The notes under the pieces: generated by a model
The model's input: only the letters and a program-made list of their open reading frames with translations
What the model was told of the DNA's origin: nothing
The model's database searches: none
Shown here: one piece after another, positions 47,122-59,842 of the stretch
Layout: every line of letters starts with the position of its first letter
How positions within the stretch are numbered: the first letter of the stretch is position 1
Translations under genes and position numbers: made by a program
DNA from: Brienomyrus brachyistius
Lineage: Eukaryota; Chordata; Actinopteri; Osteoglossiformes; Mormyridae
DNA length: 64,000 nt
Assembly (NCBI RefSeq): GCF_023856365.1
Contig: NC_064540.1
Coordinates: 6,006,001-6,070,000 of the forward strand
Direction: 5' to 3'

Positions 47122-50100
47122 TTATCTTTCACTTACCATGTGCATCACCTTGAACTTAGGAATGTACTCTAGTTTCGAGGATGTCGTGTTTAGCCCCTTC
47201 CATGGCAGCCAATAGTACTGCACTTTTGCAACATCAACCAGTTCCTGTTTCCGGGTTTCCTTTTTGCTGGCTAGAAGACACGACATAGTTCATTAGCGCT
47301 CTTTAATTTTCCATACTATGGAGATTGCCCCAATCTTTTGAAAGTATAGAGGATTCTCAATGCAAATAGGTACACAAAGTATATTTAACAGAATGGCATT
47401 GTAACATCAATGTGATCCATAAATAAGGACTCAAGGCTTTTGATGTGTTGGGTGATATTGTAAAACGGTGCAACAAAAACAGAGGTGATCTCATTGCGCC
47501 GCTACCTGGCAGGTGTTTGGTCATGGGAACCACGGGAACAGGGAAGCTGGAGGGTTTTCTGTATTGTTCAAAGTCCTGGTGACGCTTTGACCAGGGCCAT
47601 TGGGTTCTCATCACCATGGACCTCAAGATGTCATCATTTAGAATATTCTCTCTCCAAGGCTGCAAGAAGGAAAAAAAACCTTCATGTACAGTACCACCAC
47701 ACTGAATGCAAAGATTACAAACAAGAGAAAGAATGAAATTATGGAACGTTTTTGGTTGCCTTTTGTGTAGTATAACAGGCACCATAACTTTCACAGCTCA
47801 CGTTCTGTGATTCAAAAAGCTATCGGACTCGACAGCACTGATCACAAACTGAAAATACTGCATTGCTTCAAGATGGCAAGCTGAAGCACATGAGTGATGT
47901 CATTAAAGTTTGATCAAGAACTCAGATTCACGTAAACAGGAGGAAAGTTTGATGTTCATATACGGCTGGTGTTCCTGGCTCCTGTTCACGGATTAAGTTA
48001 CGGTCCTCCTCAGGAGCCACGGCTGATTCGTTTAACAGACTCCTGGATCGGGGCACTCTATTACAGGGGCATCCGAGTACACGGGGCAATGGGAAACCAA
48101 AACACTTCGGTGTGATCGTGGAGTCCTCAATCACTCAGCATTAGCCTTGTCATGCGGCACTACACCAAACACCCTTTCCGATCCTGAACCGTTACGGAGT
48201 GGACCCTGGGAAGAAAAACACCAGGAAAACCCGATCCTTTTGCCTAAGGGCTCAGGAATGCCCATAAACACCACACTACGTCTCTCCGAAGGCTGTGGTG
48301 AAACCTGACACACACAGGTCTGCAGACCCACGTCCAGGACACTGACGCGACCTTTTTCAGTTCCTCCATCCGGGCCTCATCGAGATGCCGAGGGTGCTTG
48401 TTGCACTCAATGCTGCTCCTGAATCCGAGGCAGATGAAGCCATCATAAGTCCGCCAAGCAGCTTTTGACCTCAGCTCAGACAACCTCCGCACTTCCTCGA
48501 CATCCACGGGAACCACTGTGGCAGACTGGTACTCCTGGCTGTATGTAAACCTCCGTGTAGGTTCCTGAAAAAATGATATTTGCAGCTCACAGTAGAAGGG
48601 ACAGAATGTTCATTGTAGGAACTGGTAATTGAATTAAAAATATAACAGAATCTCTCCACACCTTTGCCATTTCTTCATGCAATAATTTCCAGGCCTGTAT
48701 GGTGGAATTTTCCTTCTGAATGCTGTAGTTGTGGGCGATCTTATCCACAGCCAGATGTGCTACTGTCACAGCCGGCTTTGGTTTCTGTAACCTTCGGTTG
48801 GCTTGGGACACCGCTTCAATGTTGGCCTTACACAAAGAAAGCAAATAAATACTGCAGCTGTTGACCCTAAAAGTCATTCCTTTGTATAGACAGAACATGT
48901 ACGGTGTTATCTACAGCAGTATACCTGAATGAAGTCCTTTGTCTCCATACCATGCTGCTGGCTGAGGAGCAGGGGCTTCCCCTCCAGGTACTCAGGCTTG
49001 TAGGCGTCCCTTGTCTTGCATGTCTTCACTAAGGTCGGTCGCGACAATTCTCGTGGCTCAGTCTGGTGCTTCACCTTCACCTGCTCCTCCCCCGTCCCAG
49101 AAACTGTTCCAAATCTCCTGCTCATGCTAAGGATCATCTCGGCCGAGGGAAACAGTTCATAATGGACCACGTCTTTCATCCTCTTCATGTGTAGCAGATG
49201 GCTTAGTCTGCCGCAGTTTGAGGTGAGAGGTCAGCGAGATAAACCCAGTTCATGATCTTGCTTTTCTTCTCCTAAATCACTTTACATACTTTACCATTTC
49301 ATAGCCCCGTGTTTACAGGTTTAACATTTTACACACCAGGGTGGGTATATTACTACAAATTTATGTTTTGCTTTACAAGCTACACTTTTATTAATGCCTT
49401 ACATGACAGTCCTTTAAGGGTCATTACATAAGCAAGTGACCTAAGGGCTTAGACACCACTGATGGCAGCGCCACTCCTGGGATTTGAACCAATGACACAT
49501 GCATTATGACCTCGTAACTACGATCTCTGGCTACTTAAACTGGAATGCTCACCGTGAGAGTGCCTGGAAACAGGCCCGAGGAACCATCTTTCTCACATAT
49601 AGCAGCGGCTGTCTCATGATGGTCTCCAGGGACTCGTAGAGGTGAATGGGAGGTAGGCTTACATCCAGTGTCTCATACAGCCTGTTTGAGAAGCTCAGGT
49701 CTGAGTTGTAGAGAATCTCCACCTGTTCCTCTTCTCTCCCTGACAATCTACAATACGCCATATCAGTGAGAAGATGTTCTTTGTATGATAATGAGTTTAG
49801 ATGATTGAAGTGTAAAGGCCTGCTTGTCTTACTTTACTGGAGTAGTCTCCCAGAGTCTCCGGATGGCTTTATTCCTCAGTCCTTCAAGAACAAACAAGTG
49901 TGTTTCATGATCATGAAAGTAGAATCCCGTGACAATGTCCACGTTTGTATTGCTTGCAGTCGTTTTAGAGAAGGACAGGGATCTCTTGATTGTTTCTTCG
50001 GTGTATGAGTCCAGATGCGCAGCAGAAGCATTGATTCTCAGGATCTCCGTGCGCAGCCTTTTCGGAGCAACACCACTGCGGCACCTGAAGTAGTAGATGA

Positions 50101-53100
50101 TGCGCCCAAATGGACAATCCAGGGAAGGGTGGTCCTTCGTCTTGATCAGAGGATGTGCGATTTCAACTTTCACTTTCAGTTGAGATCCCGCAGATAAGTA
50201 ATGGCCCATCGGTGTTCCCGCTGCATACACCATGCGCGAATGACTGGGTGTTGGCTCTTGATATTTACTCACTTTATGTTCTGGAAGGTGTGCCACAGGT
50301 GAGCTCTTAATCGGAGCCATGACCTTGAATCGCTTCTGGCCGAGCAGCAGTTCGGACAGGTCTACCCTCACCACACCATACGGGTCACATGGAGCATTGC
50401 AGGTTGGGTGCCCGCTGCTCCGTAAGCCCACTTTGCTCAGGCTGGCATCATCTAACTCTGTGCCATACATGGCGGGGGCACTAGTTGGCTTTACCAGCTT
50501 CCTGTCCCTGTCGTGAACCTCAATCTTAAGCGGAGGCCCCTGGAGGTATTCCCACAGCTCGCTATGGTTCAGGAGGCCAGTTAGAATCATATTTGTGTCC
50601 CGGAAGTGCACCTTCACACCATGATCTTGCCCTTTGGTCCTGTGCTCACTCAAGTTGTGGAATTTATACTTACAATACACTGGTAAACATTTCTCCTGTG
50701 GTGGAAAATGACAGAAAAAACAACTCAGTGTTCTATTCAAGAAAAGATAAACATAACTGTTATTTTTTATTCATCAATAAACTCTACCTGAAAGACTTCT
50801 CTGGTCAAGTAAAGTGGATTTTATTGTCATACCATGCAAATACAGGTTCTGCCAAGACCATGGTGCAACATGAAACAGCATTGATGGGGGAGGGTTTTCA
50901 CAGTACTTAAAGTGAAAGATTCTGCAGATTAATACTATTCTCTAATAGCAAGTGGTACCCTGTGTACCTTAAAAGCGACAGGCAAGGCTGGCAGGGACTT
51001 GGCAGATTGGATTGTGATGACCAGTGGGTTCAGCTCCATCCTGAGTTCATTTGACAGCAATGGTTTGTCTACAGAAATGTCGCAGAAACCTTCATCGATT
51101 CCAGGCAAGCAGGTCGCCAAGCAGCCGATTACTTGCTTCCTCCCTAATATCCAAGCCGGCGGCAAAATTAAAAGCTGATTTAATGTAAATGGAGCAGTAA
51201 CCGCAAGAGTTAAACAAATACTATAAACAACAACAATCGTAACTATACAGAGCTGTTTAATACATTTCACCCCTTTAAAATGTGTGCAGCAGTCGAACAG
51301 CATGTGATTTGTCTGGCTCCAGTTTACAAGAGGCCTGCCTGAATTTTTCACTGGTGATAGCTGTATTTGAGGTCACTGTAGCAATGAATGGGACACATCA
51401 AATGAATCGCGCTAGGCTTGTGCTGGTTCCTTCCTGTAGCCAATTAGAGGCCTTTCTCCAGGCAGCATCAAAGTACTGCAAGGAGTGGCGAGACTGAAAC
51501 TGCTACACCCTTTAAAGTAAACCGTTTAAAAAAAGATTTTTCAAGTGAAGCAAGTTATAGGCGGGTTATTAAAGTCTGTAAAGTTCACCTCAAGTTGTTA
51601 CTCTTTCCACAGTAGGGACTACACTGTACCGATTTGGGTGGAACTGAGAACATTTTTAGAAAGAACAACTTTAAAATAAAAGTTTGAAAATCACTAGGTC
51701 CGGTGTTTAATATTTAAAAAACCCCGTTACTTATTGTATGTTGGAAAAGGTGAGCAGATCTGATGATGACTGTAATGATCTACAATTCAAATTTGTAGCA
51801 AATATGAAATATTGATTATTTGAAATACTCAATATGTTTCAGAAACTTAACAAGGGCTACAGAGATTATATAACACTTAAGATTCGGTATATAGAAAATG
51901 GGACAATTTCAGTGTGTCAGACATACAAATAATCGCCATGCTACTTAACAGAGTATCACGTTTACATTTATTTTTATTGAGCTGAAGTTTTGGTCCAAAG
52001 TGAAGCAAATTGAACATTACAAACATACAGCTGTGAAGGAGTTGACTAGGTAGCTAGAACCTAATTAGACTAGTAATCGACAACCAGGAAGTGCATCATT
52101 AAGAATATCTATGTAACAGAGTATCAGAGAGGTATCGGGCTAGTAGAGGAATTCCTGGAATGTCTGGATGCATTTCTTGAGTTGAAGAGGGAGAGATGTT
52201 TTTTAACATCAGTTATTTGTTCACCAATATCAGCCATTTTTGTCCCAAATACTATTACGTATTTTGTAAATAAAATATAATAAAAAATGAAATATTGATG
52301 CACCTGCAAGCAGATAAACTGGATTAAGTTCCACAGAAGCGGATCTCCTCCTCCTCCGCTGTCCAGTCAAGGCAGTGATCTTCAGGCCAGCTCTGCAAGA
52401 CTGTTTCCTCTTATTCCCAACCAGGGATCCATCTTCACAGCTAACCTTCAAAGAGTCTTGGAGGGCAAACGCAAGTTAACTCACTCACTACCTGACTCAT
52501 AGGCCCGTAACCACGGAAACACGGCACATAGAGAAAAGCAGAACTGCGTGACTTACAAGAGAAAAGACTTAAAACACTGCAGGCTGCTTTCGTTCGGTCC
52601 CAGACTTAATTAATGAAATAGTACTTGACTTGAATTTCCGGAAAATCCCTTACGCTTATACTTAAGTGCAATATCGAGTTATATAAACACCAGCAGCTAT
52701 TCCTTTAAAGGAAAGCATCTGAATATTAATAATCATAATTATAACGCACAAACATGATTCGGTTGCATAGCTATTTAGGATGAGCACCACTTTCACTATC
52801 AATTTCCAATAATTAATCGTTCAGACCAAAAGAAAGACTTTTTTTAGTAATAGTCCTTTGTATACTGTTATTGCAGTCTCCATGCAGTTTTTCACGTACT
52901 GATAGTGAACCTGCTGAGCTGTTTCCGGGCGTTCTGAGAGTTTGGTTGTGTGGTCTGCAATCCAACAGGATCCTTTTCCCGCTCAAGCTCCAGCCTTGGG
53001 CTCCTTAGGTCACTCACGGGGACTTCCAGACTCCTACCATATGTGAGACATCAGAGAGCTGGACAGCATCTCAAGCCTGGGACACAGGCCCATGGCAAGA

Positions 53101-56100
53101 AACAGATTTCATGGTGTGTCCAGCAACCCATCCAATAGGTCACAGCCCTAATATATTTTGTTCTACTTACATTAAAAAGGTCCATCTGGATGGAATTTGT
53201 TTGCACACTGATACTCTGATGAATAATTAAGTCAGAGATTTTTCTAGTCTGATTTTGATTCCTCACTGCTCATGATGCAAGTGCGCTAATGCAAACTGGC
53301 ATTTTTAGTCAAATTTCAGGGACATTCCAGCTAATCGTAGCCATGAGAATCGTTTGTCGAAAATATGAAGTTAGTTCACAGGCGTGGCGTTTTTATTTGA
53401 TTTTTTCTTTTTGGAGGGGGGGTGATTTTACTACCTGTCTATATGCCTGCTGGGACAGTAAAATTGTAAGCTGACCACACCAGCATCTCTGCCTCAAACA
53501 CAACGCAGAAAATTCTCGATGCTATTCTATTTGCACTGATTTACCTTCTTCTCTGATTTTACTCTGCACAGTAATAGTTTGTGCTGCTTTCATGAATATA
53601 TCTTTGCTAGTGCAGCTAGTCCTTTTTCAAGCGTGGTGACAATCCACAGATAGCATTCACGGCAGATCAGATTGCGATATTGTTCTTTGGAAAATGTCTT
53701 GAATCAACAAGCATAATTTTGTTCTTTCTGCATGACAAACTCCCCAAAACAGGGCTACAAAAATAGTTATAAAACGACTGAGAAGATCTATCTTCTCTGA
53801 AGAACAAATTAGCAGAAGGTGCTCCAGATGAACATACATTTTCAGATCCACACAAACCTGAGGCACATTATGTAATCAAACTTTGTACAATTGCAGAACA
53901 TCGTAACATAAACCCCATAAGGCATAAATAAGCCACGGGCCGACAAACTGTTATCTGACCAAATGCAGATGCGGTTATTACACACCCCACTGTACCTCTT
54001 GCGAGTAGAACATTCTCCCTTGGGGTCAGAACTGGAATCTCTCTTCTCCCTGATCATAGCATCTATTCTGGAAGGTTTGGCCTCAGCTTGCAAAATAAGT
54101 GAAACAGATATCGCACTGAAATGAATGCGCTGAATGGTGAAACATATTTAGACATTTCTAATCAATCATATTGTAGTAAAATCATTAGTGGCATGTATGG
54201 TAATGTTCAGATGACAAACAGTCTTACAGGCAATGCATTAAAGTGCCTCACTGTACTCATTTCTTAAGATTTGCAGATTTAACACAATGTGGCTGTCAGT
54301 CGCCATCATGCCTGGTAGAGACCTTTTTAAGTGATATCCACACTCAGGTGCAAATCCTCTTTTTGTAAACGGGCATTAAACATTCCCACCTGACAGACTG
54401 TCCGGCTCTGGGGGCTTCTTAAGGTAGGAGGAGATTTTGTCTGTTTTTACAGCAGACTTAGGATTCTCCTTTTTGAAAACATTTCTCAGCTTCTTCACAA
54501 TGTTCTTGATGGCATCTTTGAATAGTTTGACAAAAGAAGAAAAGAGAGAGAGAAAAAACATTCCTGCAGTATTGCTGGGATTCATATGATCACAATTTGC
54601 TGTTTGAATAACAGAGACCTAGAGGTGATGGACAAAATGCACTCTGCACACACAGACAGGAATCAAGCTTACAGTCTTGGTGGTGTGAGGCCCCTGAGCT
54701 AAGTACAAAGATATAAAGACCGATTACCAGATCTGGCTCCCTCCATCTCAAGAAGGGCACCGGGCCTCAGAAATTCCATTACCGGAACAGAAAGTCATTA
54801 CCGAATCAGAAAGTCATTACCGAATCAGAAAGTCATTACCGATTCTTTCCCAAACCCCCAACACACAGAAAACATGCCTTTGGTTGCTCAGTCAAAACAT
54901 GTTTTTGCATAAGGATTACTTTTAATGGTGATTCTATGCTTTTTAATTTGGGGGGCATAAGAGGGGATATAATTCATATACTGTAGATGGACCTTATTAG
55001 TCAAAGATATGTTTTAAATCAACTCTGCTTTGTGCCCGTAGCCTCCAGACCCCCTGCGACACTGAGCAGGATAAGCAGTTACAGAAAAAGGATGGATGGA
55101 TGGATGTTTTAAATCAGAAAGTGCCAACCACATGTAGTCTTCACAAAGGACACTACTCAATGCATCGAATCACAAAGAGTGGCACAGGATACATGATCTG
55201 AAAACATACCAGTGTGTTCGGGATCCTCCCTGCAAATTCCTTGCAGCAGCTTAAGGACACTTGGTCTGTCACGCTTGGCCTTAGCAGACACCATGTCCTT
55301 GGTGTCCCACACACGGAAGGTGACTCTGTGAGAGGTCAGTTTAATCACCACATCCCTCGTGACTCTGAGTTTTACAGACTGAGTCCAGGCCAGCCACATC
55401 CGGTCCCCCTCATTCCAAGGCTTTAACACCTAAAGGAAAAAAATATATACAGTTTATTTGATATTGTTCTCCAGAGTACTCCATTCCAAAATTACAGAAA
55501 ACAACCCATACCTCAATATATCCGCCTGGCTGTGTAATATGCTAAAAAGACATTGGCATGACAGTATTATCAAGATATAATTTGTACAGGTCTTATGGAT
55601 TATATGTATCCAGAGATACCTGGCACAAGAATTATATATCCATTGACTGGACTTAATAGGGTCAATTAAGCATTAAATTATAAAATGAACATAAATATAA
55701 AGACATTCTCTTGATAATATTTTTCAATTATTCAATTTATTTTTTAATTTTAGGTCAGGATGACAGTTTCAAATTCTGAATTACAGTTCTATTAGAATAT
55801 TGGGTGAAACACATTCCAGAATGTACTCTGAAGTTCTGCTACTTGACTGTATTTCCGTTGTCCTCCACTGCATGTAAAATGGAGCTCTGGTACATGCACG
55901 GAATGATAAAGCGCCGTAGGGCAACTTCTCTTGGCCCGAATATGTTCGAATGTGTTGTGTATTTATAAATGTTTGAAACATGTAACTCACTCTCTTCAGT
56001 GCTAAGTCAAATTTGGGCACACAAATCCAGTCATTTAACTTCTCAGTCCAAAATGTCCAAAAGTGGCTACATCATTTGCGGATTTAACATCCAGTGCTTC

Positions 56101-56662
56101 TGGGTTGAGTTTAGCCCAGTGAACAGAATACTTAATGTTAATTAAAAATACCAAGAGATCGATTAGCGGATCAGCACCAAATCGAAGGTTAACTAAGTGA
56201 ACAGTTTGAGAGACCATGTTAAATTACTACCATAAGAAAATTATTTGAATTTTCAACAAATTCTGAGTGGTGATGATGCTATATGTTCTATATAACCATG
56301 ACGATCAACGTGTATGTAAACAAACAAATGACCAGAGTCAGCATTAACATTAAATTGAGTTTAACACTGTACACTCATCACACACAACAGATGCTGACAC
56401 TTTCACCCTTGTGCAGTATTTGCCCGCTATTTACCTTAGTTTCATTTTCCAAGTAAATGTTTGCAGCAAACCCAAACATTACCAGGTCGACTTTCCTCGG
56501 TTCTGGGTCGTTAGGGAATAAATTATATTCGATATGATAGTATCTCTGGGCTTCCGGTGCTTTTTCCCCCATTGTCCTAGAGGAATACTGATTCTGGATA
56601 TTTTTACTAGTCTTTTCTCTATCAGCAATTAGACTTTCATCATTTCCTAACCAGAAAAAAAA

Positions 56663-56723
<61 letters not shown>

Positions 56724-57261
56724 CATATAATTTAGAGCTAGCTACCTATGTTCTCACAGATAATAAAAATCTGCCATTCTATCATAATCATTTTGAATTA
56801 AATGTTTTATCTCATGTTTTCTTTATTTTACTGTATTATCAATGTCTTCAAAAACCTAGCAGAAACGTGAAAACAACTGCAGTTTGTATCTGACTAAACC
56901 ACCCATGTCGTATTTAATTGTATAAACTGAAACAGCAACTTATTTCACTGTGAAATAAAATACCTTTGGGTATAGCCAATGCAATTGTGACTGTAAATGT
57001 AATTTCATAGCATGGTTGACTTTTGGATTCAAAAGACTCAGCTGTGCTTGTTGAAACAATGTTGCGGTCAATTACAGTATCAAACAGGCATTTGTCTGAC
57101 TTCTGAGTGTGCTGTTTATTATCCCTTTGTAAAACCAACTCGTTTAACATTTCATTCGTGGCAGGAGCGGAGTCTAGCTCCCCGGGAGATGGACACCCTA
57201 CTACACAAACAGCAGGGTTTCTCGTAGGGATTGCGGACGCCGCAGAATCGCTGAACTCCAT
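47122..57261 (-). CDS. cfap92: CFAP92 (KIAA1257) orthologue, about 15 coding exons
   Basis: Exons (minus, 5' to 3'): 57261-56964, 56646-56435, 55429-55210, 54515-54390, 54086-53996, 53033-52911, 52456-52304, 51143-50968, 50695-49833, 49747-49553, 49207-48925, 48826-48662, 48564-48352, possibly 48205-48173, then 47659-47506 and 47270-47137. Phases agree except between 53033-52911 (ends phase 2) and 52456-52304 (starts phase 1), so a small exon is probably missing there. If the last donor (GTAAGT) is read through, a stop occurs at 47124-47122. The 863-nt exon carries the most recognisable part: [45 protein letters not shown] and [10 protein letters not shown], which I associate with the DUF4550 region of KIAA1257. 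Later exons read [13 protein letters not shown] and [16 protein letters not shown] proteins are linked to cilia and flagella; the exact role of CFAP92 is not known to me. EFCC1 next door supports the assignment. Confidence 0.88.
49365..49530 (-). repeat. SINE remnant in a CFAP92 intron (minus)
   Basis: GGGATTTGAACC (49478-49489) is the reverse complement of a tRNA-type B box, in a context of TGGCAGCGCCACTCC. It lies between the exons ending at 49553 and starting at 49207. Confidence 0.45.
50795..50890 (-). repeat. LINE 3' tail fragment in a CFAP92 intron
   Basis: GTAAAGTGGATTTTATTGTC with the following ATACCATGCAAATACAG looks like the reverse complement of a fish LINE tail. It is inside the intron upstream of the 863-nt exon. 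Confidence 0.4.
54769..54848. repeat. 20-bp tandem repeat, about four copies, CFAP92 intron
   Basis: The unit is GAAAGTCATTACCGAATCA plus A or G, repeated in tandem between 54776 and 54846. Confidence 0.8.
55039..55107 (+). repeat. SINE 3' end fragment, CFAP92 intron
   Basis: GCCTCCAGACCCCCTGCGAC with the following GGATAAGCAGTTAC and GGATGGATGGATGG matches the 3' tail of the SINE family seen at 5842, but is diverged. Confidence 0.7.
56655..56723. repeat. Poly-A plus (AT)n tract abutting a CFAP92 splice acceptor
   Basis: About 26 A residues followed by about 20 AT units lie directly upstream (in transcript sense) of the acceptor at 56647. As a T tract on the minus strand it forms the polypyrimidine stretch of the intron. 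Confidence 0.9.
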
Positions 57262-57273
57262 CTGATGCAGAAT

Positions 57274-57884
57274 TCACAGGTCTTCAATAATCAGTAAATC
57301 GTGACTTTTCAGAAGATCCAAAAAGCTCTCATCTGTAAAAAGTAAACACAGGTTAAATAATACTGCTTAGACTTTAAATGTAATTTGGTTGAAAGCAATT
57401 AAAATTACAGGGTTGATTTTGACCGTTATTTTGTAGCTTTTATTAGTTTGGCAACCAGTTACACAATTCTGTATCTATGTCATGGCTTCCAATAAAAACT
57501 CCACCAAATGAAATATATATTTAATGCAAAATATTTATGACATAACTTCCTAGTAGGACGGTTACAGTCAACCATGAGCTCGAGTAACAACTTCACAACA
57601 ATATACCGTATTTATCATCCGTGCTGCTTTTGATTGCATAGTGATACAGAACTCAGTGAGTCATTCATACGGATATACAATGAAGCATTTTAAAGCATCT
57701 TACCAAATCCATGTCTATATTGCAAAAAAAAAAAATCTTTATCGTACTGCTTTCGGCTTAAAACGGCTGTAGACAAGTTGTTCACTTTAGTTGCAAAATT
57801 TCCAAGGGCAACCAAATGACCGCTTAGCACCCGGACAACATACGCTGTAACCTCCGCCAAAGTAAATAGTTCCAGTACTTTCAT
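57274..57884 (-). CDS. Possible small ORF (79 aa, two exons) in frame with and 12 nt before CFAP92
   Basis: Exon 57884-57704 starts MKVLELFTLAEVTAYVV and ends at a GTAAGA donor in phase 1. The acceptor TTTTTACAG before 57332 opens the next exon, read as ESFLDLLKSHDLLIIEDL then TGA at 57276-57274. Twelve nucleotides (four codons) later, in the same frame, is the CFAP92 ATG. The product would be 79 aa, with an alternative upstream ATG at 57929. It could be an upstream ORF on the CFAP92 mRNA, the true N-terminus interrupted by one stop, or chance. A 12-base A run (T on the coding strand) inside exon 1 is a warning that the frame may not be conserved. I do not recognise the protein. Confidence 0.35.
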
Positions 57885-57929
57885 GATGATACACACTGGA
57901 CATACAGTATATAGACTTATTTTTCTCAC

Positions 57930-59842
57930 ATATGAAGTATCATTTTAATGTATGTGTAATTGCTATATCATGCAAATATTTTGTGATAACCATTTTGATG
58001 TTGGCGGAACAATTTCAACTATTTAAAACTGAGCCAATCTAAACGTCACCTTGGTAACTCATGTTAATCTTTTGTTTGTATTTTCAAAGAGATTTTTTTG
58101 GCAATGCATAATAAGCGAGGTTCGTGTTCTAGACTATAGTGTTTGTTTAACGTTCTGAAGTGAATATAGGCTAGACAAAGTAACAAAAAGCATAAGATCA
58201 AATTGGTATCTGTTGTATACCCTATATTACGTAACGATGCTATTAAAAACTATAAATCACTAGAAGAAATCATTTACTCTTATTCTCCTTCTTGTGTTCC
58301 TATTTAGTATCCAAATCCTCTTGCCACAGTGACAAAGTCTGTATCGGTGATCTCAGTAACCAGACTCAGCAGCCTAATCATGTGCGCATTGCTAGACAAT
58401 AGACCATATGAGGGCTATATCATTCAGTAATGATACGGTATATGATGTATAATCTGCACGTTACAGCTGTACATGTTACTGGCAATATAATAGTTGAATT
58501 GTCAATAGATGGCACCATCCATCTCAATAAATAATTTACTATTTTCACACATTTATTTTGTAAAGTGTGCTATAACGGATGAAGTGCAATCACTGAAATT
58601 GTGACATATAGAAGGCCAACATTATACTTTGTGAAAACTATTTAAATGCTAACTAAACTAATTACCACTCTTTTGTTAAAAAAAAAACAAACAAACAAAA
58701 CCATAGAACATATATGTTCTAATTTTTGCAAACCCAAATATTCAGAACAAACTCGAATTTTATCGATTTTCTTATGGAAATAAATGCCAGATGGAGAGTG
58801 AAAGCGACTTTTCAAAACAAAAGCGGGAAATTCATCAGCATCGTGTCTGTATAGAGCACAGGTTTTCTGGTTTTAATTTATGGTGACATTTTTACGCCAG
58901 GTTTAATGGCTATTTTAAAATTCTATCAAGTTTATAGGGCTCTTTATCATGTAAATGAGAAGCAATCTGCTTCAGTAAAGAGTAAGTTATTGCCATTACA
59001 GTCTCGATAATTGAAACTGTGGTTGTAGAGTTTACCGAAATATGCAACAATAAACGGTGTTTGCAATTGTATAGAGACAGTAATTAAGAACCGTCCTAAC
59101 TCCAGTTCTTTAAAGTCAATGTAATCGGGTTGAGCACACGCAAGATATTAGAGAATAATGTAGCTGTACTCGCTGGCAGATATTTGCATACTTTAATGTG
59201 CTACACATAAAACAAGTAGCCTAACGCTGTTTTTTTCTAAACATGATACTGTGGAGGTAAAAAGACGAAACCACAATGTGTTGCATTATTACAATGAAAA
59301 ATAAATTATAAACGTAAGATAAGTTTGGGAATAACTATAGGGGCATAAGAACCGTGAGGACGTCCCCCACCCAATACTTAACTTGGACTCATTCAACCCC
59401 CATAAGAAATATACCTTTGTTTTACAATTATAAAGTTGTATAATAATACAAAGGCCGATATCTTAGTTGTTTAAAGTTAGAAGGCACTTCGATAATAACA
59501 TTTACAGTATATGCAGGGCAAATCAATGGTAATGGAAAGCAGACCAGGACGAAGCCCAGCCTCTCGGACGTCATCGCACACATGTGGAGGTTTATTTTTG
59601 ATTAGGCACTATACTTTGGGGGGGGGGGGGGGGACATATAAACTCCAGTTCACAGGAACGCCCCTGGTCACAATCCGATTTCAAAGGAACCGAGGGAGTT
59701 TCCCGTATCCCACCGAGAGGATGCGCGCAGTTATGGGCTGCAGATCACGGAGATCGAAATCGAACGGCACTTTAAGCGCTTAGCTTGGACACATCGCTGC
59801 TTTTTAGGTTTCTTAATGGAGCTTTTCTGAAGTGTAACAACT
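57930..59842. promoter_or_regulatory. Shared intergenic region between divergent CFAP92 and EFCC1
   Basis: The two genes are head to head, about 2.0-2.6 kb apart. The region is AT-rich, with a poly-G run at 59619-59632 and no clear TATA box. The EFCC1 5'UTR probably includes part of 59640-59842, which becomes GC-richer toward the start codon. No coding exon is seen. Confidence 0.4.

Noticed and set aside
48131..48205. Terminal CFAP92 exon ending in TGA at 48131
   Set aside because: Coding-like exons with matching phases continue downstream at 47659-47506 and 47270-47137, so a stop here is less likely than a short exon ending at 48173.
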